A stretch of 56,523 nt of DNA from an uncultured Sutterella sp. (lineage in GTDB: Bacteria; Pseudomonadota; Gammaproteobacteria; Burkholderiales; Burkholderiaceae_F): assembly GCA_900543805.1 (NCBI GenBank), contig UQTE01000016.1, positions 1 to 56,523 on the forward strand, given 5' to 3'. A program made the position numbers and the translations under genes. Shown one piece after another: positions 45,849 through 54,497 of the stretch (the stretch's first letter is position 1; every line of letters begins with the position of its first letter). Below the pieces are notes generated by a model. The model was not told the origin of the DNA. It was given only the letters and a program-made list of their open reading frames with translations, and did not search any database.

Positions 45849-48800
45849 TCAGTCGAAGTCGATGCGGAGCGTCGCTTCGATCTGATGGTTCTGACGACCG
45901 CCGTCGCCCGCAGAAAGACCGTAGCTCATGCCGAGATTGAGGTCCTTGAAGGTCGACATGTAGCCGATGCGAAGGTCTCCGATCACGTCGCCCGTCACGT
46001 CGTACTTCACGCTGTCGGAGGTCGACGAACCCTCGACCGTAAAGGTCGAATCCGTGTCGCCGAAACGTCCGCGCACCGTGAGGTCGACGTAGGGCTGCAC
46101 GTTCCAACGGGCGTATTCGAAGGACGAGGCGAACGTCACGCCCACGGGCACTTCGAAGATCCAAAGCTTTTCTTCGCTCACCTTGAAGAGTTCGTCCGAA
46201 CCCATTTCGACCGTGTAGTCGTCGACGTCGATCATCGAGGCGCGCACGCCGGCATGCGGAATCATGCGCACCGTACCCCACTTGAACTCCTTGTCGGCGC
46301 GGGCGCCGATCGCGATTTCGGTGGCGCCGAGGTCGCTCGTCACTTCCTGTCCGAGAACGTTCATCTTGGCGTCGCCGCTCGTCTTCGAATACGAGAACAT
46401 ACCCATCAGGCGGAAGGCGTCGAGCTCGCGGGCGTGCCAGAGATGGAACCCGTAGTTCGTGACGTCGGTCGAAACGGGGAGCGCACTGCCTTCGGAATCG
46501 GCGTCGCCCGACTGGTAGGAAGCCGCCACGCCGATCGTGTCGCCGTTGCGAAGCTTCCTGTCGAAGCCCCCCATGATCCCGAAGGTGTCGATCGAGTAGC
46601 CGCTCTTCATGCCGCCGACCGCAAGGTCGTCGGACTTGAGCTTGCCCGCGATCGGCTGCACCCACCAGCCTTCGGCCTGACGCGGCATCGTCACGGCGTG
46701 GTGTTCGACCTGATCAGCCACGTAATTGCCGAAATCGACCGCCATGGCCGTAAGACCCGCTACGGCACCGAGTCCGGTGACGGAGTTGATCGTATTGGAG
46801 ATCTCTTCGAGACTCGAGGCGTTCGACAAAACGGCGTCGACGAACCGTTTGTCGAGTGCGCTGCCTCGGTCGCCTCCGAAGACGCTGTTCATGAGGTTCA
46901 CGGCGCCGATGTCTTCGAGACCCGATCCTTCGATGGTCTTGTTGCCCACGACGATCTGATTCCGGTTTTCCTCATCAGGCTTGACCGTAGCTCCCTCCCA
47001 AAGATCGCTCGCAGAAGAGCCCTTAGTACAAATGGTGATGTCCTTGAGAGCAGAAGTGTCGAGCGTGTCTTCGTCAAAGAGCTTGTAGACGCCCCACGAG
47101 AGGTTGATGGCCTTAACGTTGAGCGTTGTATCGGTACCGTTAGCGACGACCAAACCCTTCCCGCCGTCGCTCCTCGTCTGACTGAAAAGCGCTTCGGAGC
47201 CGAAATTTCGGCCGTCAAACACGACGTCGGTGGTCCCTGCGATGCCGATCGCATAGTCGACTTCCGTCCCATCCGTCGTATTCGTTAAGGTAGCTCCGCC
47301 GACGGTAAGCTTGCCGTTCTCCCCGATCGCGACGGGAGAACCCAGCTCCAGCGTAGCGCCGGCGGGGGCGGTATCGGGATCCGCCTTCGTTTCAGCCTCG
47401 TCCTTCTTGTCCTCAAGGTCCGCAATGTTCTTCGTTACGTTGAGCCCGAGATAACCGCTCTTCAACGTCAGGCTGCCGTTGAGCGTCTTGACATTGCTCA
47501 CCATCATCTTCGAGTTGTCGAGCGTAATCTCGCCCGTCTGCAGATCGAGCGTACCGACGTCCAGATTGCTGTCGCTCACCGCGAGCTTCAGGTTGACGAC
47601 GTCGTAGGTTTCCGAACCGGTGATCGTTACGGGTTTCGACTCGGCCTCGCCCTCGTCCCCTTCATCGCCGCTCTCGTCACCCTCGGCCTGACCTTCCGTA
47701 CCTTCGGTTCCGGCACCTGAGGCCGAACCATCTCCGGAAGCGAAGGGATTCTCAATTTTCACGGTGGCGTCGTCATCGATCTCGTTGCGCGCGATCGTGA
47801 GCGTGCCGATGGAGAGGTCGCTCCCGGAAACCGTCGATTCAATGTCCAAAGGCGTGTTGAGGACACCCGCCAACTTGTTTTCAAATTCGCTGCGTTTCCC
47901 TTCCAGAGCCTCTTGGAGTCCGGAGTACTTCCCGCCTTCGAGCATCGATTCAATCTGCTCGAGAAGATTGTCTTCGGTCCATTCGATCGTTTCGGTGCTC
48001 TCGCCCTTGACCTCGTCCCAAGCGGCTTGAACCGCCTTTTTGATCGCTTCGGCTTGTTCCTCGACGTCCACGTCGTAGGCGATCTTCATCGAAGTGCCGC
48101 CCAACGTGAGGGATTCCATATGGAGAGAGGGAGTGTAGCCGTGGCCGTCGTAAGGATCGGTACCATCCTTTTCTTTCGGACGAGCCCTGGTGATTTCGAG
48201 CTTCGTGTTGACGACGGTGACGTCGCCGAACTTCTTGTACGTCCAAGAACCGTTCGTATCTTCGTCTGCCGTTTTCTCCTGGTCTTCACCCTCGGTCGTA
48301 TCCGCCGGAGTAAATGTCGCGGCATAGCCCGTGATCTTCAGGGGCCCGACGGCAGGCCCTGTTGAATTTTTCCAGTCCAACCCGGCGCCGTCCGAATCCT
48401 GTGTAAGGGAATCCGTGGCGACGTGCGAGCCCGCGGAAATGTCGATGCCGTCGGCAAAAAACTGAGCGTCGGTCTCACCGTCAAGCTTAAACGAGCCCTG
48501 CTCGTCAAACGAATCAATGACCAGCGCCTCGGTCACGCGGAAGTCGGCGCCATCCTTGACAGTGACGTAGTTCGAGACGGACTTTTCTTCATTCACGGCC
48601 GAGATACGCAACGTTTCCCAAACCGATTCTCCGTCGATTTGAGCCGTGTTTTCTGCTTGAAGAACAAGCGTCTCCCCTTCAGAGAGAGCACCAGAAGCGT
48701 TCACGAACTTGCCGTCTTCAGCTACCGTAACCGTCCCGAAGTGAACGAGCGTCTGATCTTCACCCGGTTCGGCGCCTTCGCCCCTGCTCTCGCCATCGGC

Positions 48801-49463
48801 TTCCTTCGTGACCTGATAGCCCTTGTCCTTGTTGGTAAGCATAGCACCCGAGCCGATCGTAACATCACCCACATTGAGCGCAAGCTTTTCATCGGAGGAA
48901 GTGAAGGGAGTACTCCCCGAGCCGACTTCCATGGACGAGCTCTGGAGGTAGATCTCGCCCGTATTCTCGAAATTCGCAACTGAATCGGCACTTTCCACCG
49001 AAACCTTAAAAGAACCGCCAGTGAACTTCAGATGAGACGAGTTCTTGAAGGTACCACCATCTTTGACGGAGAGATTCACGCTATCGAACGTCACAACCTT
49101 AGCGGCCTCTTCGTCGGGCGCTTCCTGCGTCGGAAGATCAATCGTTAGCGAACCTTTATCCGTCACCGTAATGATCTTGGAGCCTTCCTCGCCCTTGACC
49201 GTGAGGCCGCCGAAGCTCTCGTTTGCACCGAGAACGCCTTTCTGTTCCAACCACTCATTGTCCCAGGTGACGCTCGTTTCGTCGTTTTTGATCTCCGATG
49301 CAATACCCAAGACACCACCAGAACCGACCGTTACTTCGATATTATTAGGCTGGGGGTCTGACGGAGTTTCGGTCCCGTCGGCACGGGCCGTCGCGGCCAT
49401 CAGCGAAAGCGCGCCAAGGGCGGCGAGCACCACGGTCTTCTTGGCAAAAGTTGTCTGTTCCAT
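45849..49463 (-). CDS. Autotransporter (type Va) with beta-barrel domain
   Basis: A 1204-aa precursor. A signal peptide (1-28, ending ATARA) is followed by a long passenger of repetitive beta-strand segments (for example GSGAMLTNKDKGYQV, LEITRARPKEKDG), as in beta-helix adhesins or pertactin-like proteins. Around residues 565-605 there is a very acidic low-complexity spacer rich in Gly, Glu and Asp. The last 270 residues form an autotransporter barrel (start WWVQPIAGKLKSDD; end NHQIEATLRIDFD). The terminal residue is Asp rather than the usual aromatic. Codon use in the passenger is less GC-biased than in neighbouring genes, suggesting rapid variation or transfer. Few cysteines; likely a surface adhesin. 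Confidence 0.88.
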   Translation of the reverse strand: MEQTTFAKKTVVLAALGALSLMAATARADGTETPSDPQPNNIEVTVGSGGVLGIASEIKNDETSVTWDNEWLEQKGVLGANESFGGLTVKGEEGSKIITVTDKGSLTIDLPTQEAPDEEAAKVVTFDSVNLSVKDGGTFKNSSHLKFTGGSFKVSVESADSVANFENTGEIYLQSSSMEVGSGSTPFTSSDEKLALNVGDVTIGSGAMLTNKDKGYQVTKEADGESRGEGAEPGEDQTLVHFGTVTVAEDGKFVNASGALSEGETLVLQAENTAQIDGESVWETLRISAVNEEKSVSNYVTVKDGADFRVTEALVIDSFDEQGSFKLDGETDAQFFADGIDISAGSHVATDSLTQDSDGAGLDWKNSTGPAVGPLKITGYAATFTPADTTEGEDQEKTADEDTNGSWTYKKFGDVTVVNTKLEITRARPKEKDGTDPYDGHGYTPSLHMESLTLGGTSMKIAYDVDVEEQAEAIKKAVQAAWDEVKGESTETIEWTEDNLLEQIESMLEGGKYSGLQEALEGKRSEFENKLAGVLNTPLDIESTVSGSDLSIGTLTIARNEIDDDATVKIENPFASGDGSASGAGTEGTEGQAEGDESGDEGDEGEAESKPVTITGSETYDVVNLKLAVSDSNLDVGTLDLQTGEITLDNSKMMVSNVKTLNGSLTLKSGYLGLNVTKNIADLEDKKDEAETKADPDTAPAGATLELGSPVAIGENGKLTVGGATLTNTTDGTEVDYAIGIAGTTDVVFDGRNFGSEALFSQTRSDGGKGLVVANGTDTTLNVKAINLSWGVYKLFDEDTLDTSALKDITICTKGSSASDLWEGATVKPDEENRNQIVVGNKTIEGSGLEDIGAVNLMNSVFGGDRGSALDKRFVDAVLSNASSLEEISNTINSVTGLGAVAGLTAMAVDFGNYVADQVEHHAVTMPRQAEGWWVQPIAGKLKSDDLAVGGMKSGYSIDTFGIMGGFDRKLRNGDTIGVAASYQSGDADSEGSALPVSTDVTNYGFHLWHARELDAFRLMGMFSYSKTSGDAKMNVLGQEVTSDLGATEIAIGARADKEFKWGTVRMIPHAGVRASMIDVDDYTVEMGSDELFKVSEEKLWIFEVPVGVTFASSFEYARWNVQPYVDLTVRGRFGDTDSTFTVEGSSTSDSVKYDVTGDVIGDLRIGYMSTFKDLNLGMSYGLSAGDGGRQNHQIEATLRIDFD

Positions 49464-49698
49464 GGGAAGTTACTCTTGTTTTGAGAAAAAATGTTGGGCT
49501 CGACCCGCTTGCGTTCCCCAATGCGGGATCCAGCCGTGAATGATTTCAAATGAGCTCAAGTGTAGCTGAAAACACGCTTTCCACCCTCCCTCTTTTTCAC
49601 CCTTTTCTCCGCCTTTTGCCTAAGGATTAACCACTACCAAACGTAAAAACTCCAGCCGCAATGCGTGCCGGGGTTCGTATTGGAAAAGCTCAGATCGA

Positions 49699-50082
49699 TC
49701 AGTTTCGCTCGAAGACGCAACAGCCTTCGGGCGGGTTCTCGACGGGATTGCCCGAGTCGTCGAGAAGCTCCATCCTGCCGGGTTCCGTCGTTCGGAAGTA
49801 GAAGGTGCGGCCTTCGCCCGAGGTTTTGAGTTCCATGACGTCGCCCTTCAGGGAATAAAAGCCCGTGAGGAGTTCACCCTGCTTCTTGGGAAAATAGACG
49901 AAGCACTGATACTGATCGAGCGTGATTTCCACGGGCTGACCTTCCCCGCTCATCGTGAGGCCCGTTCCGTTGTAATGGCCCGCCCACTTGAGGGTCGTTT
50001 CCTTGTCGGCAACGGTCGAGCAGCCGGAAAGCATGAGTGCGCCGAGCGCGGCGGCGACGGTGGCCGCAAGCGTCTTCTTCAC
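49699..50082 (-). CDS. Lipoprotein, possibly NlpE-like
   Basis: A 127-aa lipoprotein precursor starting at GTG 50082, supported by GGAG upstream. The lipobox is LMLSGC (about residues 17-22). The mature part (KWAGHYNGTGLTMSGEGQPV, GFYSLKGDVMELKTSGEGRTFYF, MELLDDSGNPVE) has the short beta-strand pattern of NlpE/copper-homeostasis lipoproteins but lacks the CxxC of NlpE; a vicinal CC occurs near the C-terminus. A longer frame to 50391 has no support. Function uncertain. Confidence 0.75.
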   Translation of the reverse strand: MKKTLAATVAAALGALMLSGCSTVADKETTLKWAGHYNGTGLTMSGEGQPVEITLDQYQCFVYFPKKQGELLTGFYSLKGDVMELKTSGEGRTFYFRTTEPGRMELLDDSGNPVENPPEGCCVFERN

Positions 50083-50171
50083 GATGAATCTCCTTACAGG
50101 GGTCGAATGGAACAGCGATATTCTTCGCCCCGAAGCTGAATGCGTCCTTAAACCGAACGGGCGCCGCAAAA

Positions 50172-50207
50172 GAAAAAGAGGGTCGTCCTCCTTGCGGAAA
50201 ACGACCC
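50172..50207 (-). terminator. Terminator of the fumarate reductase-type gene
   Basis: On the - strand GGGTCGT / ACGACCC is followed by TCTTTTTCTTTT. A larger 11-bp hairpin (GTGCCGGTGCG/CGCACCGGCAC, 50229-50261) precedes it. Confidence 0.82.
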
Positions 50208-50278
50208 AAAGTCTTTGCTTTTTGGTATGTGCCGGTGCGTTGGGAGAACCGCACCGGCACGGTTGGTTGTCGGACCGA

Positions 50279-51676
50279 TTACTTGACGTAAGCGGCAGCC
50301 GACTGGCCGGCGATGCGGCCGAACGTGACGATGTCGGCCTGAGCGTTGCCGCCCAAGCGGTTGCCACCGTGCACGCCGCCCGTGACTTCACCCGCGGCGA
50401 AGAGACCCGGAATGGCCTTGCCTTCCTTGTTGAGGACCTGCGCCTTGGTGTTGATCTTCAGACCGCCCATGGTGTGGTGAACGGCGGGCTGAACCTTGAC
50501 GGCCCAGTAAGGAGCCTTGTCGAGAGCCGACGGCATGTCGGGACGGCCGAACTGCGAATCCTTGCCGGCCTTCTGGTCGGCGGCGTACTGCTTGAGCGTA
50601 GCTTCAAGCGCGTCGGCCGGAAGATTCGTGGCGGCGGCGAGTTCCTTGACGTCCTTGCCCGTGACGGCGAGGCCCATCTTGATGTAGCCCTGGATGAGCT
50701 TGGCCTTGGCGCGGATGCCGTCGTCCCAGATGATCCAGGCGAACTTGCCGGGCTGCTTCAATTCGTTGGCCGAAACGACGTCGCGCGTCAGGAGTTCGTT
50801 CGTGAAGCGCTTGCCTTCGGCGTTGACGAGAATGGCGCCGTCGCCGCGGACGCTTTCGGAAATCAGAACGCCTTCAGGCGTGGCCGTCGGGTGAGCCTGG
50901 ATCTGGTCCATGTCGACCGTGGCCGCACCGATCTTCTCGGCCATGACGATGCCGTCGCCCGTGGCGCCCGGATGGTTCGTCGTGGCATAGCCCTTGAGCA
51001 TGGGCTTGTACTTGACGAGCATTTCCTGGTTGGCGCCGAAGCCGCCGGCGGCGACCACGACGGCCTTGGAGTCGATCGTGTAGGTCTTGCCGTCCTTGGA
51101 GGTGAACTTGACGCCCGAAACGGCGCCGTCCTTGCCCGTCACGATGTCGGTGACGCGGGCGTTCGTGCGGACGTCGATCTTGCGGTCCTTCGTGGCGGTC
51201 CAGAGGGTACGGATCACTTCGGGACCGACGGCCGAGCCGTCGTGCGGACGGTGGGCGCGGTTGTACTTGGCGCCGCCGGCGCGGCCCACCATGTCGAAGT
51301 CGCCGCCGAGGGACACGAGCCAGGCGAGCGCGTCCTTGGCGTTCGTGCAGAGCGTGCGGACGAGTTCGGGATCGTTGATGTTGTGGCCGCCCTTCATCGT
51401 GTCGGCGATGAACTGATCGATCGTGTCGGGAATGCCGTCGCGCTTCTGCTGGGCCGTTTCAGCGGCGTTGAAGCCGCCTTCGGCGCGAAGCGTGTTGCCG
51501 CCCACCATCGCCATCTTTTCGAGGACGATCACCTTCTTGCCCGCGTCATGGAGCGTCACGGCCGCGGAAAGGCCGGCACCGCCCGAACCGATCACGACGA
51601 CGTCGGTCGTGTAGTCGGCAGCCCAAACGCCGCCCATGGCGGTCGCAAGCGCGGAAACAATCAAAAGCTTCTTCAT
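50279..51676 (-). CDS. Periplasmic fumarate reductase-type flavoprotein (flavocytochrome c family)
   Basis: A 465-aa protein with a Sec signal (MKKLLIVSALATAMGGVWA). The FAD motif is VVVIGSGGAGLSAA (27-39). The full catalytic set of soluble fumarate reductases is present: QAHPTATPEG (His262), ISESVRG (Glu274, Arg277), RFTNELLTRD (acid Arg298), VHHTMGG (His401) and GGNRLGGNA (Arg440). There is no haem or FMN domain, so it must receive electrons from a separate cytochrome c. It probably acts as a terminal fumarate (or similar enoate) reductase in anaerobic respiration. AAGGAGA precedes ATG 51676. The downstream-facing LysR gene at 51783 may regulate it. Confidence 0.93.
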   Translation of the reverse strand: MKKLLIVSALATAMGGVWAADYTTDVVVIGSGGAGLSAAVTLHDAGKKVIVLEKMAMVGGNTLRAEGGFNAAETAQQKRDGIPDTIDQFIADTMKGGHNINDPELVRTLCTNAKDALAWLVSLGGDFDMVGRAGGAKYNRAHRPHDGSAVGPEVIRTLWTATKDRKIDVRTNARVTDIVTGKDGAVSGVKFTSKDGKTYTIDSKAVVVAAGGFGANQEMLVKYKPMLKGYATTNHPGATGDGIVMAEKIGAATVDMDQIQAHPTATPEGVLISESVRGDGAILVNAEGKRFTNELLTRDVVSANELKQPGKFAWIIWDDGIRAKAKLIQGYIKMGLAVTGKDVKELAAATNLPADALEATLKQYAADQKAGKDSQFGRPDMPSALDKAPYWAVKVQPAVHHTMGGLKINTKAQVLNKEGKAIPGLFAAGEVTGGVHGGNRLGGNAQADIVTFGRIAGQSAAAYVK

Positions 51677-51782
51677 TTCACTCTCCTTATAACTGAGGTC
51701 TTCCTTCAAGACCGCGGAGAATTCTATTCGACATGAAGGAGTGGACCGTTAAGCGAAAGTCAACGCAACGTCAAGCAAAAGT

Positions 51783-52685
51783 TCATCCTTCGCTCTTCGA
51801 CGCGAAGGCCGCGAAGCACCGCTCGACAAAGCGCTCCGCGATTTTGAGGGGCGGCCGCTCGGCGGGAAGCACGAAGGCCAGGGGCCGTACGGCCCAGCCG
51901 TCCAAAAGATTTACGGTCTCGACCCCGGCGTCGGGACGCACGGCCGACTTCGGAACAACGGCGACCCCGGCCCCGCCCGCGACGAGTCGGATGACGAGAT
52001 CGAAAGACTTCACCTCCACCGCGGGACGAAGCCGCACTCCGACGGCGCGCGCCCGCTCATGGAGCGCCCGCATCATGGGCGCCCCCTTCTGAAGACAAAC
52101 GTAGGGATGTCCGAGCGTGTCGATGAATCGGATCGACTCGTTCCGGGCGAGTTCGTGTCCAGGCGGCGTAATGAGCACGTGACGGTCGCGCAAAAAGGGA
52201 AGGATCTTGACGGGAAGCCCGCTGTTTTTCGCCGTCGTCTCCAGGCCGAAGCCGAGGTCCGCCTCCCCGAAGGCGACGAGCCGGCAGCTTTCGTCGCTTC
52301 GCCGGTCGAGAAGCGAACACCGAACCCCCGACTCGGCGAGAAAGGGTCCGAGGATCGGAACGATGAAGCTTTGAATGCCGGCGTTGTTCGAGGCGATGCG
52401 TAGCATCGGGACGTGATGCGGCCGGTAGTTTTCCATGTCCGCCTCGGTTGCGGTTGCAAGCGCGAGGAGTTCCCTCGCATGGCGCTCAAAGGCGTGCCCG
52501 GCTGGCGACAGGGAGAGACCGCGGGATTCGCGGTAAAAAAGCGTCGTGTCGAGCTCCCGCTCGAGGCGCTTCAGACGCAGGCTCACGGCCGAGGGCGTCA
52601 CGCGGAGTTCCTCCGCGGCGTGCGTGACGTTGAGCGTACGCGAGAGCGTCAAAAAGGCTTCCAGATCGGTAAAGTCAAAATGCAT
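51783..52685 (-). CDS. LysR family transcriptional regulator
   Basis: A 300-aa LysR regulator: HTH region FTDLEAFLTLSRTLNVTHAAEELRVTPSAVSLRLKRLERELD (about 5-46), effector domain about 92-295. It lies directly upstream of, and in the same direction as, the fumarate reductase-type gene with about 105 nt between, so it is the natural candidate for its control, perhaps sensing the dicarboxylate or enoate substrate. It resembles CbbR/CysB-like LysRs only generally. Confidence 0.92.
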   Translation of the reverse strand: MHFDFTDLEAFLTLSRTLNVTHAAEELRVTPSAVSLRLKRLERELDTTLFYRESRGLSLSPAGHAFERHARELLALATATEADMENYRPHHVPMLRIASNNAGIQSFIVPILGPFLAESGVRCSLLDRRSDESCRLVAFGEADLGFGLETTAKNSGLPVKILPFLRDRHVLITPPGHELARNESIRFIDTLGHPYVCLQKGAPMMRALHERARAVGVRLRPAVEVKSFDLVIRLVAGGAGVAVVPKSAVRPDAGVETVNLLDGWAVRPLAFVLPAERPPLKIAERFVERCFAAFASKSEG

Positions 52686-52802
52686 GGTCGGGCGGCGCGC
52701 CTTGTTCGGTTCTTGGAATCGTCGTCCGAAATCCTAACAATTTTTCCTTCCGTTCCGAAACGGGATTTTCACGGTCCGAAGGAAAAAGGCGTTCGACGGA
52801 CC

Positions 52803-52873
52803 TAAAAAAAAGCACGCCGCCTTTTACGGCGGACATGAAAAAGCCGGACGCCTTACGGGGACATCCGGCTCTG
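52803..52873 (-). terminator. Two tandem terminators after the small membrane protein gene
   Basis: First in the transcript: AGCCGGA / TCCGGCT (52864-52870, 52842-52848) followed by TTTTTC. Second: CCGCC / GGCGG (52817-52832) followed by CGTGC and eight T. Confidence 0.82.
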
Positions 52874-52910
52874 AGGGCGCACCGCCCGCAAGCGGAGCGG
52901 AACCTCACCT
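52871..52910 (-). other. GC-rich structured segment in the 3' region of the small membrane protein transcript
   Basis: Between the 52-aa gene and the tandem terminators the - strand can form an outer TGAGG/CCTCA helix and inner competing GC stems (GGGC/GCCC and CCGC/GCGG). It could be a 3'-UTR-derived small RNA or simply stabilise the transcript. No known RNA family was recognised, and it is not 4.5S RNA. Confidence 0.35.
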
Positions 52911-52965
52911 ACCTGCTGTTCTTGCGTTCATCCTAGCGCAACCGTCCGGAAAAGGGAAGACTTCG

Positions 52966-53124
52966 TCAGCCGCCGCCCGGAAGAACCGTTTCGACGCCGA
53001 CGTCGCAGACCGCTCCCACGCACCAACCGAAGCCCTTGAGGAACACGACGAGGGCGATCAAAAAGAGTATGAAGAGCACAACCGACAGAACCTGAGAGCC
53101 CTTTCCTTCTTTGCGCGTCGTCAT
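52966..53124 (-). CDS. Small single-pass membrane protein
   Basis: A 52-aa protein: basic N-terminus (MTTRKEGKGSQ), one strong transmembrane helix (VLSVVLFILFLIALVVFLKG, about 12-31) and a short C-terminal tail with two Cys and GVETVLPGGG. The Shine-Dalgarno AAAAGGGAGG at ideal distance strongly supports translation. In-frame codons continue to 53295 but without a start signal. The family is not recognised; small proteins of this kind often modulate membrane complexes. Confidence 0.72.
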   Translation of the reverse strand: MTTRKEGKGSQVLSVVLFILFLIALVVFLKGFGWCVGAVCDVGVETVLPGGG

Positions 53125-53570
53125 GAAAACCTCCCTTTTCAAAAGGAGCCAGAACGAATATTCTCGCTTCACCCATATTTTCTCACGCCTGTTACGGCTT
53201 GTCACCTTCTTTTTCACCGCCTTAACCTGGATGTTTCCCTTCTCTAGACTGAACGCATGTTCACATGACTTCCAGGACATTTGAGACATCTTCACCCGTC
53301 ATTCCCTCCCTCGTCTTTGTTCAAGACTTTTGGGCCTTTTCAATCTTTTGCCGTTCCAAACCGCGATGCTTTGCCGCTGCACTTTCACTCAAAGTTCGGC
53401 GTCTTGACAAATCCTGTCGTCCGCTGTCGGAGAAAGGTTCGCGAAGAGAGAACCCGCACCCGCGCGACTTTTGTTAAGATTCCTGCGATTCAGACCCCTC
53501 GTTCGGCGCCGCGCCCTCGTGCGCAGGCCTTCGGGGCGCATCCTCATAAAAAATCCGAACGGATCCGACC
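53125..53570. other. Intergenic region before the EamA transporter gene
   Basis: Gene-free and comparatively AT-rich in its middle. No structured RNA seen. It should contain promoters for the small membrane protein (-) and for the EamA unit (+), but none is clear enough to place. Confidence 0.35.
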
Positions 53571-54497
53571 GTGAATCCCGTAACCAAAGCCTTCATCCAA
53601 CTCCACCTCTCGATCCTTCTTGCGGGGTGGACGGGCGTCTTCGGCAAGCTCATCTCCTTGTCGCCCGGCCTCATCGTCTTCTGGCGCATCGTCATCGCGG
53701 GCGGACTCATCTGGCTCTGGGCCGCTGCGACGAAGAAGCTCGACGCCGTCAAAAAGCTCGACCGCATCGGCATCATGGGCGTGGGCGCGCTCCTCATGCT
53801 GCAGTGGACGCTCTTTTACGCCTCTATCAAGGCGAGCAACGTCTCGATCGGCGTCGTGGCCTTCTCGTCGATCGGCTTTTTCACGGCGATCCTCGAACCG
53901 CTCTTTCACCGGCGCCGTCCGAGCCTCAAAGAGCTCGGCATTTCGCTTCTCACGATCCTCGGGATCTACCTGATCTTTCACTTCGACACGCAGTACCGCC
54001 TCGGGATCGTCTTCGGGCTGTTGTCCGCCTTCGGCGCGGCACTTCTCGCGATCTTCTTCAAGCACTACCGCGCGAAGTATTCGACCAACACCTGCATGGC
54101 CTGGCAGCTCGCGGGCGGCTTCGTCGCGATCGTTCTGCTGATGCCCGTCTACCGCCACTTCATGCCGCCCGAACCCTTCTTCCCCGAAGGACTCGACATT
54201 CTCTACCTTCTCATCTTCGCGACCTTCTGCACGCTCGGCATGTACATCCTGCAGATTCAGTCGCTCGAGCGCATTTCGGCCTTCACGGTGAACCTCTCCT
54301 ACAACCTCGAACCCGTATACTCGATTCTGTTGGCGATGGTGATCTTTCATGAGGCGCGCGACCTGGGGCTTTCCTTCTATGCCGGGGTCGGCCTCATCAT
54401 TCTGTCGGTCATGCTGCAGACCCTTTCCGTCACGAAGCTCTCGCGGCGCCACCGCAATCTCGTAAAGCGACAAAACGCCAAGGAGGAATCCCGTTGA
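53571..54497 (+). CDS. EamA/DMT family transporter
   Basis: A 308-aa inner-membrane protein with ten hydrophobic helices in two EamA repeats (about 8-135 and 150-285). Typical segments are GWTGVFGKLISLSPGLIVFWR in helix 2 and NLSYNLEPVYSILLAMVIFHEARDLGLSFYAG in the second repeat. It is probably an exporter of amino acids or similar metabolites. The start is GTG at 53571. Its TGA overlaps the TTG start of the next gene by 4 nt, so the two are coupled. Confidence 0.88.
   Translation: MNPVTKAFIQLHLSILLAGWTGVFGKLISLSPGLIVFWRIVIAGGLIWLWAAATKKLDAVKKLDRIGIMGVGALLMLQWTLFYASIKASNVSIGVVAFSSIGFFTAILEPLFHRRRPSLKELGISLLTILGIYLIFHFDTQYRLGIVFGLLSAFGAALLAIFFKHYRAKYSTNTCMAWQLAGGFVAIVLLMPVYRHFMPPEPFFPEGLDILYLLIFATFCTLGMYILQIQSLERISAFTVNLSYNLEPVYSILLAMVIFHEARDLGLSFYAGVGLIILSVMLQTLSVTKLSRRHRNLVKRQNAKEESR

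Noticed and set aside
45450..47288. 612-codon + strand frame
   Set aside because: Antisense of the autotransporter barrel and overlapping the MerR gene in another frame.
52842..52935. 4.5S (SRP) RNA or another known structured RNA
   Set aside because: Folded GC-rich segment, but the GGAAGGAAGCA-type SRP core is absent and no riboswitch consensus fits.
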